Assembly (NCBI GenBank): GCA_004556655.1
Contig: SFGF01000036.1
Location: 1-35,784 of the forward strand
Source: Lachnospiraceae bacterium
GTDB lineage: Bacteria; Bacillota; Clostridia; Lachnospirales; Lachnospiraceae
DNA length: 35,784 nucleotides
Reading direction: 5' to 3'
Shown: positions 1 to 7,331 of the stretch, piece by piece
Position numbering within the stretch: position 1 is the stretch's first letter
Layout of the letters: every line of letters starts with the position of its first letter
Program-made: the position numbers and the translations under genes
The notes under the pieces: model-generated
Database searches by the model: none
What the model saw: only the letters and a program-made list of their open reading frames with translations
What the model was told of the DNA's origin: nothing

Positions 1-105
1 CCGGGCAGGCGGGGATAGCTTATTGATACTTGCCCCATTAGGGGCATTGAGTAAGAAGCCCCCACTTCAAACGAAGTTAAGTGGTGGGAGCATGTCACAT
101 TATAT
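1..105 (+). mobile_element. Right end of an IS200/IS605-type element, probable omega-RNA tail (partial)
   Basis: Two consecutive stem-loops lie at the left edge: TGCCCC/GGGGCA at about 31-46, and CCCCCACTT (59-67) pairing with AAGTGG-T-GGG around 79-89 with one bulged T. CTTC/GAAG (65-68/73-76) offers an alternative inner pairing. This arrangement, ending in GTGGGAG followed by CATGTCAC, resembles the right ends of TnpB-encoding IS200/IS605 elements, where the transcript 3' part serves as the guide-RNA scaffold and the bases just outside the element form the guide. Any tnpB gene would lie left of the window, so the identification rests on the hairpin pattern alone. The exact element boundary, about 90-105, is a guess. 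Confidence 0.5.
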
Positions 106-156
106 AATGAATCTGGAGCCATAGTCAAAAGTTCTTTTTCTTCCATAATATTTGTA

Positions 157-194
157 TTGACCGTCTTCTCAAAATCGGTCAGTGCCTATATAAT
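157..194 (+). promoter_or_regulatory. Promoter with inverted-repeat candidate TetR operator
   Basis: A perfect TATAAT box at 189-194 has a weak -35 (TTCTCA, 166-171) at 17 nt. Overlapping the -35 is an inverted repeat, TGACCG (158-163) and CGGTCA (176-181), separated by 12 nt. The whole site spans 24 bp, a size usual for TetR-family operators. It lies just upstream of a tetR-like gene that heads an exporter operon, which suggests autorepression. The sequence match is direct; the regulator-site pairing is inferred. Confidence 0.55.
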
Positions 195-227
195 AGATGG
201 TACCTGAAGCAATCCAAGGAGGTGCCT

Positions 228-839
228 ATGAACGAAAGATTTTTTCAGCTGCCTGCGGAAAAGCAGGAAAAGATTTTAAATGCAGGATTTGCGGTGTTTG
301 CGAACAATTCCTATAAGAAGAGTCCTATGAGTGAAATTGCGGACGCTGCCGGAATCAGCAAATCTCTGCTGTTTTATTATTTTTTGAATAAGCGGGAGCT
401 GTATCTTTTTCTTTGGAACAAATGTGCGGAGATAACCATTGAATATATGACCGATTATGGATGCTATGAAAAGGAAGATCTGTTTGAGATGATGTACAGC
501 GGTCTTCAGGCGAAAATGCATATTATGCGGAAATATCCGGATATGGCCAGATTTGTGGTGAAGGCATTTTATGAAAAAGATCCGGCAGTATGTCAGGAGA
601 TTCAGGAGAGTTATCGGAAAGCGATAGATTTCAAAGCGAATGCATCTTTGCTGAAACTGGATCCGGACAAGTTTATTCCCGGTTTAAATCTGCAGATGAT
701 GTACCGGGAAATGTATTGGGCATCAGAGGGATATTTGTGGGAAATGCTGAGAAATGGGGAACTTGATATGGATCAGGTTGAAAAGGATTTTCTTGAGATA
801 GTTGATTTTTGGAAAAGTGTTTATCTTGTAAGGAGATAA
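228..839 (+). CDS. TetR/AcrR family transcriptional regulator
   Basis: This is a 203-residue protein with an N-terminal TetR DNA-binding domain (roughly residues 8-55). The pattern KQEKILNAGFAVFANNSYKK, then MSEIADAAGISKSLLFYYF with K-R-E-L-Y is typical of the helix-turn-helix. The C-terminal ligand-sensing part is not assignable to a subfamily. An in-frame GTG lies at 222, but the AAGGAGG ribosome site covers 216-222 and places the ATG at 228 at 5-nt spacing, so 228 is preferred. The gene is followed after 28 nt by an ABC ATPase and permease, so it most likely represses this exporter operon from the 24-bp palindrome at 158-181. The ligand is unknown. Confidence 0.9.
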   Translation: MNERFFQLPAEKQEKILNAGFAVFANNSYKKSPMSEIADAAGISKSLLFYYFLNKRELYLFLWNKCAEITIEYMTDYGCYEKEDLFEMMYSGLQAKMHIMRKYPDMARFVVKAFYEKDPAVCQEIQESYRKAIDFKANASLLKLDPDKFIPGLNLQMMYREMYWASEGYLWEMLRNGELDMDQVEKDFLEIVDFWKSVYLVRR

Positions 840-867
840 ATCATCCGGCGAATGGAAGAGGTGTAGT

Positions 868-1749
868 ATGGACGCAATTAGAACAACAGGTTTAACTAAG
901 TATTATGGAAAAGCAAGAGGAATCATAGATTTGAATCTTAGCGTGAGAGAAGGAGAGTTTTTTGGATTTATCGGCCCGAACGGCGCAGGGAAGAGTACAA
1001 CGATCCGAACCTTGCTGGGACTCATCAAACCCACGGGAGGCAGTGGGGTCATTTTTGATAAGGATATTGTCAGAGAAAAGCATGACATTCTCAATGAAGT
1101 GGGGTATCTTCCATCGGAAGCAGTATTTTATACAGGAATGCGTGTACGGGATATTCTTAAGCTTTCAGCGGAACTGAGAAAGAAGAATTGTATAAAGGAA
1201 GCAAAAAATCTTTGTGAACGGCTTCAGCTTGATACCACACGGAAAGTGGAAGAGCTCTCTTTTGGAAACAGAAAAAAAGTGGCGATTGTATGTGCACTGC
1301 AGCATGATCCGAAGCTGCTTGTGCTGGATGAGCCTACAAGTGGGCTTGACCCGCTGATGCAGAGAGAGTTTTTTAGTATTCTCAGAGAGAGAAATCAGGA
1401 GGGAACAACGATTTTCCTGTCCTCTCATATTCTTTCAGAGATTCAGCGTAATTGTACCCGGGCGGCGATTGTCCGGGAAGGACGGATGACGGCATGTAAC
1501 AGTGTGGAGGAACTGGTAAAGACCAGTGCAAAAAGGGTGGTTGTTCATGGCAGTGTCGATCCACAGGAATTACCGGGAATCCGGGATATGCAGCAGGTGG
1601 ACAATGGGATCAGTTTCCTTTACACAGGCGATATGAATGCATTGGTTCGGATGCTTGCGAAAAACCATATTACGGATCTGACGGTGACGGAGCCGGATCT
1701 GGAAGAAATCTTTATGCACTATTATCAGGACGGAGGTGATGCAGAATGA
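868..1749 (+). CDS. ABC-2 type transporter ATP-binding protein
   Basis: A 293-residue ABC ATPase that would power export through the permease encoded next to it. Walker A is GPNGAGKST at residues 36-44, the signature is LSFGN at about 130-134 in place of the usual LSGGQ, Walker B with its catalytic Glu is LLVLDEP at 150-156, and the switch His is in SSHILSE near 187. The last ~80 residues form the C-terminal extension common in drug or lantibiotic-immunity type ABC-2 exporters (CcmA/NatA-like). A GAAGAGGTG ribosome site precedes the ATG. Its 3' end overlaps the permease start by 4 nt, which implies translational coupling. Substrate cannot be read from sequence; the TetR neighbour suggests toxic-compound export. 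Confidence 0.93.
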   Translation: MDAIRTTGLTKYYGKARGIIDLNLSVREGEFFGFIGPNGAGKSTTIRTLLGLIKPTGGSGVIFDKDIVREKHDILNEVGYLPSEAVFYTGMRVRDILKLSAELRKKNCIKEAKNLCERLQLDTTRKVEELSFGNRKKVAIVCALQHDPKLLVLDEPTSGLDPLMQREFFSILRERNQEGTTIFLSSHILSEIQRNCTRAAIVREGRMTACNSVEELVKTSAKRVVVHGSVDPQELPGIRDMQQVDNGISFLYTGDMNALVRMLAKNHITDLTVTEPDLEEIFMHYYQDGGDAE

Positions 1750-2531
1750 CACTGGTAAAACATGAATTGAAACAGGGGAAGATGTCTCTGATTGTCTGGG
1801 CAGCATCTATAATATTTCTTATGGTGATCTGTGTCCTCCTTTTTCCGGAGATGAAAGGGGAAATGGACAGTGTGGGAGATATGTTTGCGTCTATGGGAAG
1901 CTTCACACAGGCGTTTGGAATGGATAGAATCAGTTTTGGCTCTCTGCTGGGCTTTTATGCCGTGGAATGTGGCAATATTCTTGGACTGGGCGGTGCCTTT
2001 TTTGCGGCATTTTGTGCTGTGACGATGCTCGCAAAAGAAGAAAAAGACCATACGGCAGAATTTCTCCTTACTCACCCGGTTAGCAGAGTTCGTGTCATAA
2101 CAGAAAAGCTGGCTGCTGTAATGCTGCAGATTACTTTGATGAATCTTACGGTTTTGGCAGCATCGCTTATATCCATTGCATGCATCGGAGAAGAAATTCC
2201 ATGGAAAGAGTTTCTGCTTCTGCATCTGGCGTATTACATCCTTCAGGTGGAACTGGCGGGAATCTGTTTTGGAGTCTCGGCATTCCTGCGGAGAGGAAGT
2301 ATAGGGATTGGGCTGGGAATTGCCACTATGATGTATTTCCTGAACCTGATTTCAAATATAACAGAGGAAGCGGAATTCCTGAAATATTTTACGCCGTTTG
2401 CTTATGCGGAAGGTACGGATATTGTAACGGATGTCACTCTGGATGGCGGTCTGGTGGCGCTTGGTTTGGCATGTGGTGTACTGGGAATTGTGGCGGCTTA
2501 TTGGAAGTATTGTAAGAAAGACATAAAATAA
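1746..2531 (+). CDS. ABC-2 family transporter permease
   Basis: A 261-residue integral membrane protein with about six hydrophobic segments (approximately residues 14-33, 72-94, 117-144, 153-178, 183-203, 232-252). A cytoplasmic stretch after the second segment, KEEKDHTAEFLLTHPVSR, is the hallmark of ABC-2 permeases of the NatB/NosY type, where it contacts the ATPase. It starts at the ATGA overlap with the ATPase gene. Together the two genes form a complete exporter, probably a 2+2 assembly. The gene is complete and appears intact. Confidence 0.9.
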   Translation: MTLVKHELKQGKMSLIVWAASIIFLMVICVLLFPEMKGEMDSVGDMFASMGSFTQAFGMDRISFGSLLGFYAVECGNILGLGGAFFAAFCAVTMLAKEEKDHTAEFLLTHPVSRVRVITEKLAAVMLQITLMNLTVLAASLISIACIGEEIPWKEFLLLHLAYYILQVELAGICFGVSAFLRRGSIGIGLGIATMMYFLNLISNITEEAEFLKYFTPFAYAEGTDIVTDVTLDGGLVALGLACGVLGIVAAYWKYCKKDIK

Positions 2532-2568
2532 CTGCTATTTATGCAAAGCATGACGTACACTTCGCAGC

Positions 2569-2588
2569 AAGTACGCCGAGTCGTACTT
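2569..2588. repeat. Short perfect hairpin between exporter operon and DUF4003 remnant
   Basis: AAGTACG (2569-2575) and CGTACTT (2582-2588) form a 7-bp stem with a 6-nt loop. There is no T-run after it, so it is not a convincing intrinsic terminator. It could be an RNA processing or stabilising structure. Confidence 0.35.
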
Positions 2589-2624
2589 GAACTGCTGAAA
2601 GTGAATAATGAAGAGGAATAAAAT

Positions 2625-3474
2625 ATGAGAACATCGTTATCAGCCCTTAGTGGCAATTTTATTGAAAACAGAGATATTGTGAAATCGTATTTTCCGTGGG
2701 AGAGTTCTTATCTTTATCCTGTATGTGCGGCTATTTTTACTGATAAGAGGATAAAAGCAGATCCTGCACAATTAGAAAACTGCAAAAATTTGCTGAAATC
2801 GCAAACCGGTGTGTTTTCCAACTTCCGAAGTACTGCGAAGCTGGCTATGATTGCTATGATGGCAGTAGATGAAAACCCGGCAGAGAAGCTGGATAAAGCT
2901 TTGCGTGTCTATGATGCATTAAAGGAACATTTTTGGGGTTCCCAGTACCTTCCTGTGGCATCGATGATTATTGCCGATATGGTTGAACCGATCCGGTATG
3001 AGGAAATCGCAGTCCGCACTCGGCATATCTATGATTTGATGAAAAATGAACATCCGTTTCTTACCTCCGGTGAGGATAGTGTATTTGCGGCAATGCTGGC
3101 ACTTTCAAGGCTTACGGATGATCAATGGTCTGAAAAACAAAGGATATAAGTATGGAACGGATTATGAGCTGGCTACACTTGGTGTTCTTGCTTTGCTTCC
3201 TGCAGATCAGGCTGCTGTTATGGAAGATATTATAGAGGTTGACGATTTTCTGTCCAGGCAAAAGGGATATGGTTTCTTTGGAATTGGCAGAAAACAGCGC
3301 ATGATGAATGCCGGCTTGATAGTGACCAGTGATTATATAGGTCAGTCTGACACTATGCACACTGCAGCTATCGGTGGAACTATTTCCCTGATTGCCGCCC
3401 AGCAGGCTGCCATGTGTGCCGCTATTGCGGCATCCAGTGCTGCAGCGTCCAGTGCCAGTTCCGGTGGAAATTAA
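2625..3474 (+). pseudogene. DUF4003-like gene broken by internal deletion and frameshift
   Basis: The first part, 2625 to about 3130, reads as the N-terminal half of a DUF4003 protein in one frame and then runs into TAA at 3147-3149. The second part continues in the +1 frame from about 3125 (LKNKGYKYGTDYELATLGV onward) to TAA at 3472-3474, with the Ala/Ser-rich tail usual for this family. Family members run about 320 residues, whereas the two parts total about 285. The segment that normally joins the LS-L-D helix to the L-K-GYKYG helix seems to be missing, so I infer a deletion of roughly 40 codons plus a frame change near 3118-3131, not a simple indel. A GAAGAGGAATA ribosome site is retained. 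The function of intact DUF4003 proteins is unknown. The family assignment is from memory of conserved wording. Confidence 0.7.
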
Positions 3475-3637
3475 ACCTTCGGCCATTCCTTTAGCCATTG
3501 GTTGAGAATGATTGCTGATAATTGTTTGAGTTTCTATACATGGTGAAAATTTGCCTGAACAGGCACAATAAAATGATGAATGGATTGTGTAGAATTTATA
3601 TAAAGATAAATATTTCGTTAGACAAAATTCATCCTAC

Positions 3638-3680
3638 TTGACAATTTTTCTCAGTTAGCTTATATTAACCTTAGCATAAG
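3638..3680 (+). promoter_or_regulatory. feoAB promoter with candidate metal-regulator operator
   Basis: TTGACA (3638-3643), a 17-nt spacer and TATATT (3661-3666) form a strong sigma-A promoter 27 nt upstream of the feoAB start. Overlapping the -10 is an AT-rich site with two TTAGC words, TTAGCTTA (3655-3662) and TTAGCATAA (3671-3679), flanking TTAACC. These resemble half-sites of DtxR/IdeR-type or Fur-type iron repressors, but the match to either consensus is imperfect. Placement over the -10 is what a repressor site would need. Confidence 0.6.
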
Positions 3681-3692
3681 AAAAAGGGGGAA

Positions 3693-6059
3693 ATGAATTT
3701 GACTCTGAAAGAATTACCAATTGGAAAAGAAGCGACGATTACGACCGTCGGGGGTAAGGGGGCGCTGAGACAACATTTCCTGGATATGGGTGTTATTCCC
3801 AATGAAACGATAAAACTTGTCAAGTATGCGCCCATGGGTGACCCGATGGAGTTTATGATACAAGGGTATGAGTTGACCTTGAGAGTGGCGGATGCCCAAC
3901 AGATTCAGATCAAAGACGTTCGGGAGCCGGAAGAGGATGTCCGGCCTGCCGGAGAGGAATGGGCAAAAAAATTGACAAATCATCCGGGGCTTGGAGAAGC
4001 AGGAAAATATCATGAGAAAGCAACAGAGAATCCCGTGCCGGATGGAACATTGTTGACTTTTGCATTGGCGGGCAATCAGAACTGCGGAAAGACCACATTG
4101 TTCAATCAATTGACAGGATCGAATCAACATGTGGGAAACTTCCCGGGTGTTACGGTTGATAGGAAAGATGGACAGATTAAGGGGCATAAGGATACGTCAA
4201 TCACGGATCTTCCGGGAATCTATTCCATGTCACCTTATTCCAGTGAGGAAATCGTGACTCGTCAGTTTGTGTTGAATGAACACCCGAAGGGAATTATCAA
4301 TATTGTGGATGCATCCAATATTGAACGAAATCTTTATCTGACCATGCAGCTTATGGAGTTGGGCATCCCGATGGTTCTGGCTTTGAATATGATGGATGAG
4401 GTGAGAAAAAACGGTGGTTCTATTCTGGTAAATGAAATGGAAGAAATGCTGGGTATCCCGGTGGTGCCGATATCCGCAGCAAAAAATGAGGGAATTGATG
4501 AACTGGTAGGTCATGCGATTCATGTTGCGAAGTATCAGGAAAAGCCCAGAAGAACAGATTTTTGCAGTGAGGATAAGCAGGGTGGGGCTGTACACAGATG
4601 CCTCCACGGGATTATGCATCTGATCGAGGATCATGCAAAAAAGGCGGATATTCCGGTTCGTTTTGCAGCCAGCAAGCTGGCAGAGGGTGATGCCAGAATT
4701 ATGGAAAAGCTGCAGCTGGATCAGAATGAACAGGAGACCATTGAGCATATCATCAGACAGATGGAAACAGAAAGTGGCTTGGATCGTTCGGCGGCTATTG
4801 CTGCCATGCGTTTTTCTTTTATCAGAGATGTTTGCGACGCTACTGTGATCAAACCGAAAGAGAGCAGAGAGCATGCCAGAAGCGCCAAAATCGATAAAGT
4901 ACTGACAGGTAAATATACTGCGATACCGGCTTTTATTGGAATTATGGGACTTGTATTTTGGTTGACTTTTAATGTAATCGGAGCATTTTTGCAGGATATC
5001 CTGGATATGGGAATTTCCTGGCTGGCAGATTTAACGGATGCTGCAATGATGGCAGCAAATGTAAATGAGGCGCTGCGGTCGTTGGTGATTGACGGCATCT
5101 TTAATGGTGTCGGCAGTGTATTAAGTTTCCTTCCGATTATTGTTACATTGTTTTTCTTCCTTTCCATGATGGAGGACAGTGGTTACATAGCCAGAGTTGC
5201 ATTTGTTATGGATAAACTTTTGCGAAAGATCGGTCTGTCGGGAAGAAGTATAGTACCGATGCTAATTGGATTTGGATGCACAGTACCGGGGGTTATGGCT
5301 ACGAGAACACTTCCCTCCGAGCGTGACCGTAAGATGACAATTCTGCTTACCCCGTTTATGAGCTGTTCGGCAAAGCTTCCGATCTATGCATTTTTTGCTG
5401 CGGCATTTTTCCCGGGGCACGGCGCAGTTGTTATGATCGGTCTGTATGTGTTTGGAATTCTTATGGGAATTTTAATGGCCTTTTTGATGAAAGGTACGTT
5501 GTTTAAGGGGGAGGCGGTTCCGTTTGTTATGGAGCTTCCGAATTATCGTATGCCCGGTGCGAAAAATGTGGGACATCTTCTCTGGGATAAAGCCAAAGAT
5601 TTTCTACAGAGAGCATTTACAGTTATTTTTATTGCAACAATTGCCATCTGGTTCCTGCAGACCTTTGATTTTCATTTGAACATTGTGGAAGATTCCCATC
5701 AGAGCATGCTGGCTGTAGTGGCCGGAGTAATTGCTCCTGTTTTAAAACCTTTGGGATTGGGAGACTGGAGAATTTCCACGGCGCTGATAACCGGATTTAT
5801 GGCAAAGGAAAGTGTGGTTTCTACTGTATCTGTATTATTTGGAACGACGGATACGATGCTTGGGGCGATTACACCGCTGGCGGCAGTAAGTCTTCTTGTA
5901 TTTTGTCTTCTCTATACCCCTTGTGTGGCAGCAATTGCTTCAATTAAGCGGGAACTTGGAGGGAAATGGGCAACTGGAGTAGTGATAGGACAATGTGTCA
6001 TTGCCTGGATCGCAGCATTTATTGTCAGAGGGATTGGACTGCTTTTAGGGCTGGGCTGA
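3693..6059 (+). CDS. feoB: Fused FeoA-FeoB ferrous iron transporter
   Basis: A 788-residue Fe(II) uptake protein. Residues 1-75 are a FeoA (SH3-like) domain beginning LTLKELPIGKEATI. Residues 122-290 are the FeoB G domain with G1 GNQNCGKT (127-134), G2 region PGVTVD (151-156), G3 DLPG (172-175) and G4 NMMD (232-235). A helical region follows, and then from about residue 405 a polytopic membrane domain with the two Gate repeats, including GFGCTVPGVMATRT. Most FeoB proteins have separate FeoA partners, and fusion is common in Clostridia. The ATG follows an AAAAAGGGGG ribosome site. The next gene (NifX/SlyD-like fusion) lies 39 nt downstream with no terminator between, so they are probably co-transcribed. 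Confidence 0.96.
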   Translation: MNLTLKELPIGKEATITTVGGKGALRQHFLDMGVIPNETIKLVKYAPMGDPMEFMIQGYELTLRVADAQQIQIKDVREPEEDVRPAGEEWAKKLTNHPGLGEAGKYHEKATENPVPDGTLLTFALAGNQNCGKTTLFNQLTGSNQHVGNFPGVTVDRKDGQIKGHKDTSITDLPGIYSMSPYSSEEIVTRQFVLNEHPKGIINIVDASNIERNLYLTMQLMELGIPMVLALNMMDEVRKNGGSILVNEMEEMLGIPVVPISAAKNEGIDELVGHAIHVAKYQEKPRRTDFCSEDKQGGAVHRCLHGIMHLIEDHAKKADIPVRFAASKLAEGDARIMEKLQLDQNEQETIEHIIRQMETESGLDRSAAIAAMRFSFIRDVCDATVIKPKESREHARSAKIDKVLTGKYTAIPAFIGIMGLVFWLTFNVIGAFLQDILDMGISWLADLTDAAMMAANVNEALRSLVIDGIFNGVGSVLSFLPIIVTLFFFLSMMEDSGYIARVAFVMDKLLRKIGLSGRSIVPMLIGFGCTVPGVMATRTLPSERDRKMTILLTPFMSCSAKLPIYAFFAAAFFPGHGAVVMIGLYVFGILMGILMAFLMKGTLFKGEAVPFVMELPNYRMPGAKNVGHLLWDKAKDFLQRAFTVIFIATIAIWFLQTFDFHLNIVEDSHQSMLAVVAGVIAPVLKPLGLGDWRISTALITGFMAKESVVSTVSVLFGTTDTMLGAITPLAAVSLLVFCLLYTPCVAAIASIKRELGGKWATGVVIGQCVIAWIAAFIVRGIGLLLGLG

Positions 6060-6098
6060 CCAGAAAAATAGATAAAAAGAAAGTAGAGGATTTTACGT

Positions 6099-6944
6099 AT
6101 GAAGATAGCAGTAACATATGATAACGGAAATATTTTTCAGCATTTTGGAAAAACAGAGTTTTTCAAAGTATATGAGGTGGAAGAGAATAAGGTGATTTCC
6201 AGCGAAGTAATTGGTTCCAATGGTACCGGGCATGGTGCTTTGGCAGGATTACTTGCCGATCAGTCCGTTGATGTGCTGATTTGCGGCGGTATTGGAGGAG
6301 GTGCGCAGGCTGCCCTTCTTGAGGCAGGGATTGAGCTGTGTGCCGGTGCCCAGGGAGATGTAGATCAGGCGGTTGAAGCTTATCTGAAGGGTGAGCTGGT
6401 ATCATCCGGAGCAAACTGTGATCATCATCATGAGGAAGGACATAGCTGCGGACATCATGAAGAAGGGCACTCCTGCGGAGAAAGCTGCGGTGGATGTTCA
6501 TCTCATCCTGTCATGAATGGCCGTAATGTAGGAAAGACATGCCGTGCTCATTATAAAGGTACATTTAACGACGGCACTCAGTTTGATTCTTCTTATGATC
6601 GCGGTGAACCGTTGGAATTTGTGTGCGGTGTCGGCCAGATGATCAAAGGGTTTGATGCCGCTGTGGCGGATATGGAAGTCGGTCAGGTGGTAGATATTCA
6701 TCTGATGCCGGAAGAAGCTTATGGGATGCCGGATCCAAATGCTATCTTTACGATTGAAATCGCACAGCTTCCCGGATCTGAAAATCTTGCAGTGGGTCAG
6801 CAGGTGTATCTGTCCAACCAGTATGGACAGCCTTTCCCTGTTAAAGTGACAGCGAAAGAAGAAACCACGATTACGTTTGATGCCAATCATGAAATGGCCG
6901 GAAAAGAACTGAACTTTACCATTGAGCTGGTAGAAGTTAAATAA
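6099..6944 (+). CDS. NifX/NifB-type cluster-binding domain fused to SlyD-like FKBP isomerase
   Basis: A 281-residue two-domain protein. Residues 1 to about 103 match the dinitrogenase iron-molybdenum cofactor-binding fold (MKIAVTYDNG, then GHGALAGLL and ICGGIGGGAQAALLEAGI). Residues 107-136 are a His/Cys-rich linker with five Cys and eight His, built on a tandem HHEEGHSCG repeat. Residues ~137-281 are a SlyD-like FKBP peptidyl-prolyl isomerase: YKGTFNDGTQFDSS, then GVGQMIKGFD, then the insert-in-flap chaperone domain ending in NHEMAGKELNFTIELVEV. In E. coli SlyD the metal-binding His/Cys tail is C-terminal; here the equivalent lies between the domains. Position directly after feoAB suggests a role in metal handling or metallocentre assembly. 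Binding of a specific metal is inferred from composition only. Confidence 0.85.
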   Translation: MKIAVTYDNGNIFQHFGKTEFFKVYEVEENKVISSEVIGSNGTGHGALAGLLADQSVDVLICGGIGGGAQAALLEAGIELCAGAQGDVDQAVEAYLKGELVSSGANCDHHHEEGHSCGHHEEGHSCGESCGGCSSHPVMNGRNVGKTCRAHYKGTFNDGTQFDSSYDRGEPLEFVCGVGQMIKGFDAAVADMEVGQVVDIHLMPEEAYGMPDPNAIFTIEIAQLPGSENLAVGQQVYLSNQYGQPFPVKVTAKEETTITFDANHEMAGKELNFTIELVEVK

Positions 6945-6954
6945 AATTAATATA

Positions 6955-7109
6955 TTTTGGTTCGTAAGTAATATAAAATAATGATGCCGACGAAATTGTG
7001 TCTTTCATACAGATGTCAGGTCGCTCCCCTTCATCTAACTGCCAACTTCGACTAAAACGCTCCGGAGAGCCGTCGGCTCATTTACTTTATTGGATAAACG
7101 AAGCCAAAA
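6955..7109. repeat. Dispersed palindromic repeat, copy A (with internal insert)
   Basis: Ends are imperfect inverted repeats, TTTTGG-TTCGT (6955-6965) and ACGAA-GCCAAAA (7098-7109). Inside, GCCGACG (6986-6992) pairs with CGTCGGC (7071-7077). The flanks match copy B (15397-15478) and copy C (23500-23584, reversed): TTCGT, then an A/T-rich run with AATGA-GC near the left, and TTTACTTTA near the right. Unlike those copies, this one carries about 75 extra nt in the loop, including a 50-nt core (7026-7075) that recurs at 15729-15779. No open frame with a ribosome site lies within. Confidence 0.65.
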
Positions 7110-7114
7110 TTACT

Positions 7115-7175
7115 TATCAAAATGAGTCTGATGGAATGTTATGAAGAGCAACATTCCATCAGACTCATTTTGATA
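7115..7175. terminator. 26-bp perfect stem-loop downstream of the feo operon
   Basis: Arms 7115-7140 and 7150-7175 are perfectly complementary over 26 bp with a 9-nt loop. The stem base is T/A-rich (TATCAAAATGAG and CTCATTTTGATA). It ends the feoAB/NifX-SlyD transcript and precedes the promoter at 7246. A long uninterrupted T-run is absent (only the TTTT inside the arm), so termination strength is uncertain. The stem is longer than needed for a simple terminator. Confidence 0.6.
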
Positions 7176-7245
7176 ATACGAATATTTTGTGAATGTTTTA
7201 TAAATTTTTGCCCTGATTTTTGGAAAGGGTTACACGTTTAACCTA

Positions 7246-7274
7246 TTGTGAAATCCATTTTTTTTGATTATGAT
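7246..7274 (+). promoter_or_regulatory. Promoter of the MFS/acetyltransferase operon
   Basis: TTGTGA (7246-7251) and TATGAT (7269-7274) are spaced by 17 nt, 58 nt upstream of the MFS start codon. Both boxes match the sigma-A consensus at 4 and 5 of 6 positions. Confidence 0.6.
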
Positions 7275-7331
7275 AAAGGAAGTCAGAAAAGAATGACGGA
7301 AATCATACAGACGTTGAAGGGATGACATGAT

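Noticed and set aside
157..194. TTGACC (157-162) as the -35 of the tetR promoter
   Set aside because: Spacer to the TATAAT box would be 26 nt; the hexamer fits better as part of the operator inverted repeat.
3714..5167. Several minus-strand frames of 60-214 codons inside feoAB
   Set aside because: Shadows of a strongly conserved plus-strand gene; no start signals.
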